From Euperipatoides rowelli (lineage: Eukaryota > Onychophora > Udeonychophora > Euonychophora > Peripatopsidae), in NCBI GenBank assembly GCA_003024985.2, contig PXIH01S0001697.1: 11,223 bases of DNA, one strand, 5' to 3'. Position 1 is the first letter of the stretch. The number at the start of each line of letters is the position of its first letter. The notes under the pieces are model-generated. The model ran no database searches. It was given only the letters and a program-made list of their open reading frames with translations, and was not told where the DNA came from. The position numbers and the translations under genes were made by a program. Positions 7,875 through 11,223 of this stretch are shown piece by piece.

Positions 7875-8951
7875 AGCAGCCAGATTGGAAAAATTCAGTA
7901 TATCTTGTGCACACTATTGCAAAATAACATACAACCTTAATATTTGGTGATATCAGTAATGATCTAACTTATACAATTAAGAAGTTTTATTGAATTATTT
8001 TTAAAAATAACAAAATTACATCTTAGCACATATAAAATAAACATATTTGTCATAAAAAGTATGTTTATTTTTATTCCATGTCAATAACTATATCCAAACA
8101 AAATGTCTACAAAATTTGGTTCATTTTGGATAAAAATTGACTAGACAGGAGCTTGCACAAGTTCGCCTGAAGTCATAAAAAGCAAATTGTGGTAAATTGG
8201 CAAACAAAATTGACATATGAGTCGTCCATTTTCAAAAGTGCCTAATTGACATAAGGTAAAGTCGTAAAGATGATTTGCAAAGCAGTTTAGACAAATAATT
8301 TACCGTTCAAATTTAATTAAAAGAAATCCAAAACTAAAATTATACAATAAGTAAATAATAATAGACTACATTAAAAAAAATAATATACAGGTAGGCCTAT
8401 GCATTAATTCACAATCATTTTCCACTTCTATCATTATCTCAGATTTCTAAAAATTAGTTTTAAATACACAATCAAAATTATAAAACTTTAAGCTTCAACT
8501 TTAATAAATTTCTAATCTGGTTTAAAATTATATTTTTCATTAAGACACAATCACAGTTTTTATAAATGAACTATTATTTTCATTAAAAATTATCTAATAG
8601 ATTACTATATTTTATTTACCTTCTATAAATGTTGAATTTCTCTTTACTGTTCTAATTATCTTTCTATATAAGTTTTTTTCTATTATTTGAATATTGATTT
8701 TATTTTTATTTTTTATAAGATTCCATTATCTTCAGTCATAATTTTGATGGGCAGGTATTGACAAAAAAAAGTCGTTCTAATTTTTTTTTTTACACATAAT
8801 GCAGGGAAGCATAAAAGGGTGTTGCCGTAGATTTTCAAAATACCAAAGCGCCTGTTATTTTAAAATTATTGTTTCTGTCAATCGTATTATTGTATACATG
8901 CCAAAGAAGTTCTATCAAAGTTTCCTTCTCTAAAATATTGAAAACAAAAAC

Positions 8952-9218
8952 TAATTTAATTAGATTAGCCTTGTTTCTTTAGAGTTGAAAGAAAACTAAG
9001 GCCAGCCAACATTGAAAAAAAAAAAAAACAGAGCATAAAGAACTTCCAGCAGAAGTTTGCCAGTGGCAATGACATTCTTCAGCAAGCGGCACTCGACGCT
9101 TGTCTCATATCTTAAACATAGAATTCAAATTATTAAATAAAAATGAAACTATAATTCAATTATTAAATGTATAAAAGGCTTTTAATTTCGCATGCGAAAA
9201 TAAAACATATAATAGTAA
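8952..9218 (+). repeat. 267-bp tandem duplication, unit 1
   Basis: It runs from TAATTTAATTAGATTAGCC to just before the second TAATTTAATTAG. It contains A14, a 6-bp stem hairpin CAAGCG/CGCTTG (9083-9102) and the palindrome TTTCGCATGCGAAA (9186-9199). Three differences from unit 2 are seen: one A fewer in the run, A at 9068 (C in unit 2), and CATATA where unit 2 has CATA. Confidence 0.97.
9186..9199. repeat. perfect 14-bp palindrome TTTCGCATGCGAAA (unit 1)
   Basis: It is self-complementary and extends to 26 bp with one mismatched pair. The duplicate lies at 9454-9467. The CG-containing core is unusual in this AT-rich, CpG-poor sequence. Confidence 0.85.
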
Positions 9219-9484
9219 TAATTTAATTAGATTAGCCTTGTTTCTTTAGAGTTGAAAGAAAACTAAGGCCAGCCAACATTGAAAAAAAAAAAAAAACAGA
9301 GCATAAAGAACTTCCAGCAGAAGTTTGCCAGTGGCCATGACATTCTTCAGCAAGCGGCACTCGACGCTTGTCTCATATCTTAAACATAGAATTCAAATTA
9401 TTAAATAAAAATGAAACTATAATTCAATTATTAAATGTATAAAAGGCTTTTAATTTCGCATGCGAAAATAAAACATAATAGTAA
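9219..9484 (+). repeat. 267-bp tandem duplication, unit 2 (266 bp)
   Basis: It directly abuts unit 1 head to tail and is about 99% identical to it. It holds A15 and the same hairpin and palindrome (9454-9467). A 23-24 codon plus-strand frame (KNFQQKFASG... to TAA) and a minus-strand frame are open in both units, but the single substitution changes an amino acid and no gene is claimed. Confidence 0.97.
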
Positions 9485-9720
9485 TAACATGTTGTAAGTT
9501 AGCTACTTTTGAGCTTTCAACATATTAAAACAAAAAAAAAAAAATTGAAACTTTTACCGATGAAAAATTACTCTTGGAATTTTCTTTCCACTTATATTGA
9601 TACATCCTATAGCTGAACATGTCACCATTATCTTAATCTTTATTCAAATAGCCAAATGCTATTTTTTATAAGGGGGGAAAGCAGGTAAAAATTACATAGA
9701 AACAATACTAAACATCCAGT

Positions 9721-9860
9721 TTATTGGGCAAACAAATATGGCGGCTGGCAAAATCACGGCTTCCAAAATGTGACGTCATGCCACCTCCCCTAATCTTTAT
9801 ACCTCCATGGTAAAGATCAAATGATTTCTACAAAACAAACAGCAGCAATGGCGGCGGTCT
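9721..9860. promoter_or_regulatory. GC-richer patch with YY1-, CRE- and CCATGG-type sites
   Basis: AATATGGCGGC (9735-9745) matches the YY1 consensus AANATGGCGGC. TGACGTCA (9771-9778) is a perfect cAMP-response element. A second ATGGCGGC occurs at 9848-9855. TCTTTATACC and GGTAAAGA (9794-9816) form an inverted repeat around TCCAT. Such a cluster could be an internal promoter or enhancer, or the conserved end of a dispersed repeat. No transcription start or exon beside it can be shown. Confidence 0.35.
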
Positions 9861-10112
9861 AGAACGATAGAAATTACGAGTCAAACTTGAAGTTTTTTTT
9901 TTTACATTTCTGAACAAAACCAGATGAAAATAAAAAAGTTTAGGGTTACTAAATCAGGTTTAAAACACATTTAGGTAAGAAATATACACATATAATTTAT
10001 GTATTTGGAAAGATATGTTGAAACGGGCAAAAATACAAAATTGATGGAGGAGTCCATTTTCATGATTTTTTCGACCGGTGTGTCCACCTTAAATATGTTT
10101 ACAAAAATGTCA

Positions 10113-10510
10113 CCCCATCATCATCATTGGTGGGTTCTCCAAGGTGGAGGTTCGCGTTCATGCATCGCCAAAATTTTCTGTCTTGAGCTCTTCCTGTCCA
10201 TCCCTCAAGACATGGCCGATGTATTTCCATTTCCTCATTTCATCCAAAAGAATATAACTACCTCCACATCATTTCCAACATTTTTCTTGCGCACCAGATG
10301 TCAAAATCATTGATCTTCTTTTCTAAGTCTTTGGTTCAAGTCCAAGTCTCACATCTACTGTATAGAAGAAAACTGACCAAACATCTCTGCCCGAATATCA
10401 AAATTATTTCATCTGTTCTATTTTTCCTTCAATTTTGATCTTGCATTTAATGTTTCTGTTATTACCAATCATCTTGTTTTTGTCTTTCCTATATTGATTT
10501 TCAATCCGTA
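10113..10510 (-). mobile_element. 5'-truncated, decayed LINE (non-LTR retrotransposon) 3' end
   Basis: On the minus strand, in pieces broken by frameshifts and stops, the hallmarks of the region after the reverse transcriptase core appear in order. These are YGLKINI with KTK (from 10510), CETWT (10353-10339), INDF-like residues, and WCARKMLEMMW (10296-10264). The element ends with a short ATG/CAT trinucleotide run (10116-10127), which resembles a 3' terminal microsatellite tail. The RT active-site block (F/Y-ADD) should lie just upstream (above 10510) but is not seen, consistent with 5' truncation. Jockey/RTE-like animal LINE is the likely group; the family is not resolved. The 104-codon plus-strand frame here is its antisense shadow. 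Confidence 0.75.
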
Positions 10511-10525
10511 TTGTGTTCCAATAAT

Positions 10526-10550
10526 TTTATAATTGTCACACAATTATAAA
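10526..10550. repeat. hairpin TTTATAATTGT-CAC-ACAATTATAAA
   Basis: A perfect 11-bp stem with a 3-base loop lies just upstream (minus-strand sense) of the LINE remnant. It may mark the border of another short element or be chance in AT-rich DNA. Confidence 0.6.
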
Positions 10551-10764
10551 GTTTCAAATTGTAATTATTGTATTAACTTTAAAATTAAATCTACTCTCGC
10601 ATTGCAATACAAAAAAAAAAAATTACATTAAATTGAAAGACACTACTGTACTCTCAAATAGCCTACACTGTTTAATTTTTTTTAATTGTATTAATATACT
10701 ATAACTTTTCTATATGATTCAATATCAGAGTTGGTTTGAATGTTAAAGGCAATCGATCCAGCTA

Positions 10765-11100
10765 AGTAATTAGATTAGCTCTGCCCAGTGATAGAATTGG
10801 CCATTCTGCAGTAATCCGTGCCCAAGAAGCTTGCTATGCCGATGAGCAGATGAAAACAGGTTTTTAATTTCTTTTTGCTGGCATGAGCATTGCAGAGAAA
10901 AACTGATTGGTTTTCCTTTCACTGTGAAATTGAAATGCTGGTGTATTTCTCGACTTAAGATCACCTTAAAAAAAATCGATATTGCAGGGGGTTTTACCTC
11001 ACGACTTAACTCAAATGTAGAGACAAGCAAAATTTCCAGATTGCCGGATAAATTTGGTCAGTATATCTACTGTAATCAGCCAGTTGAAAAGGTACACCTC
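10765..11100. other. higher-GC segment of unknown origin
   Basis: The stretch is richer in G+C than its flanks, and several frames stay open on both strands (an 86-codon minus frame, a 70-codon plus frame, and about 28 plus codons from 10777 reading ALPSDRIGHSAV...). In the part near 10780-10840 all three minus frames are open at once, which argues against reading one of them as real. Splice borders are weak and I recognise no protein. It starts with the same 13-mer (TAATTAGATTAGC) as the tandem unit at 8952. It could be a degraded repeat or a conserved noncoding element. Confidence 0.35.
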
Positions 11101-11223
11101 TTAGTTGTTAACAATATTGAATTAAAAGTTTCTTAAAGTGGTTTATCAATGCCTATTTCAACTTCATTGATTTAGGTGTATTTTTGTATAAAAATGCTTG
11201 TTTAATTAATAAATTTTTTATAT

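Larger units (their letters stand above)
6828..11223 (-). other. ZMYM-type gene intron (at least 4.4 kb)
   Basis: I looked on the minus strand for the preceding exon, which should end in phase 2 just before CPES with residues like LYEFYLSK. Several GT donor contexts were tested (for example near 7245, 8620, 9555, 9627 and 11000), and none gave a fitting frame. The intron therefore probably continues beyond the window. Between the listed repeats and sites (7861, 8952-9484, 9721-9860, 10113-10510, 10765-11100) I see only AT-rich sequence and homopolymers. Confidence 0.6.

Noticed and set aside
7684-7914. 76-codon minus-strand open frame as a further ZMYM exon
   Set aside because: The translation has no resemblance to the DUF3504 or MYM regions and no suitable phase 2 donor.
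9000-9484. CRISPR array or tRNA cluster in the tandem repeat
   Set aside because: There are only two 267-bp units with no spacers, no cloverleaf and no tRNA A/B boxes; the host is a eukaryote.
9999-10313. 104-codon plus-strand open frame
   Set aside because: Much of it is antisense to the LINE remnant, whose motifs read on the minus strand.
10770-11136. Opposed open frames (minus 86 codons, plus 70 codons) as genes
   Set aside because: They overlap on opposite strands, lack splice signals and family resemblance, and several other frames are also open, so none is favoured.

Overview
This window is animal nuclear DNA from an AT-rich genome (about two-thirds or more A+T by eye). Small exons lie in kilobase introns with canonical GT/AG borders, and the rest is transposon relics and low-complexity DNA. 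Two conserved animal genes are recognisable from only three coding exons. The genome cannot be placed precisely. The motif TAGGCCTAT near 8394, the repeat types and the intron sizes suggest a marine invertebrate, perhaps a deuterostome, but this is an impression rather than a proof.

Layout. Positions 1-6151 are the 3' part of a plus-strand ZUP1 (ZUFSP) gene, a K63-specific deubiquitinase. The window opens inside an intron that carries a non-autonomous piggyBac-type element (72-1050, TTAA on both sides). An exon follows at 2084-2301 with the catalytic His and Asp. After a 3.8 kb intron comes a 36-nt terminal exon at 6116-6151. Positions 6152-6646 are a short shared 3' region between two convergent genes. 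Positions 6647-6827 (minus strand) are the last coding exon of a ZMYM2/3/4-QRICH1-type gene, whose C-terminal domain (DUF3504) descends from a Crypton tyrosine recombinase. From 6828 to the window end lies its preceding intron. I find no further exon there, so the intron is at least 4.4 kb.

The ZMYM-side intron holds a perfect X-box-like inverted repeat (7861-7874), a nearly identical 267-bp tandem duplication (8952-9484), a GC-richer patch with YY1-, CRE- and CCATGG-type sites (about 9721-9860), a 5'-truncated LINE tail on the minus strand (about 10113-10510) and an unexplained higher-GC segment near 10765-11100. The ZUP1 intron holds several hairpins, long A-runs, one N (4353) and a possible LTR-retrotransposon end relic (about 3766-3879, minus strand).

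The two genes have no known joint pathway; the link seen here is positional (tail-to-tail, stop codons 495 bp apart). The most distinctive window-wide signals are the excess of the 7-mer TACAGTA/TACTGTA (19 counted by eye, about 2-3 expected) and the plus-strand bias of long A-runs. No rRNA, tRNA, CRISPR array or bacterial-type feature was found.
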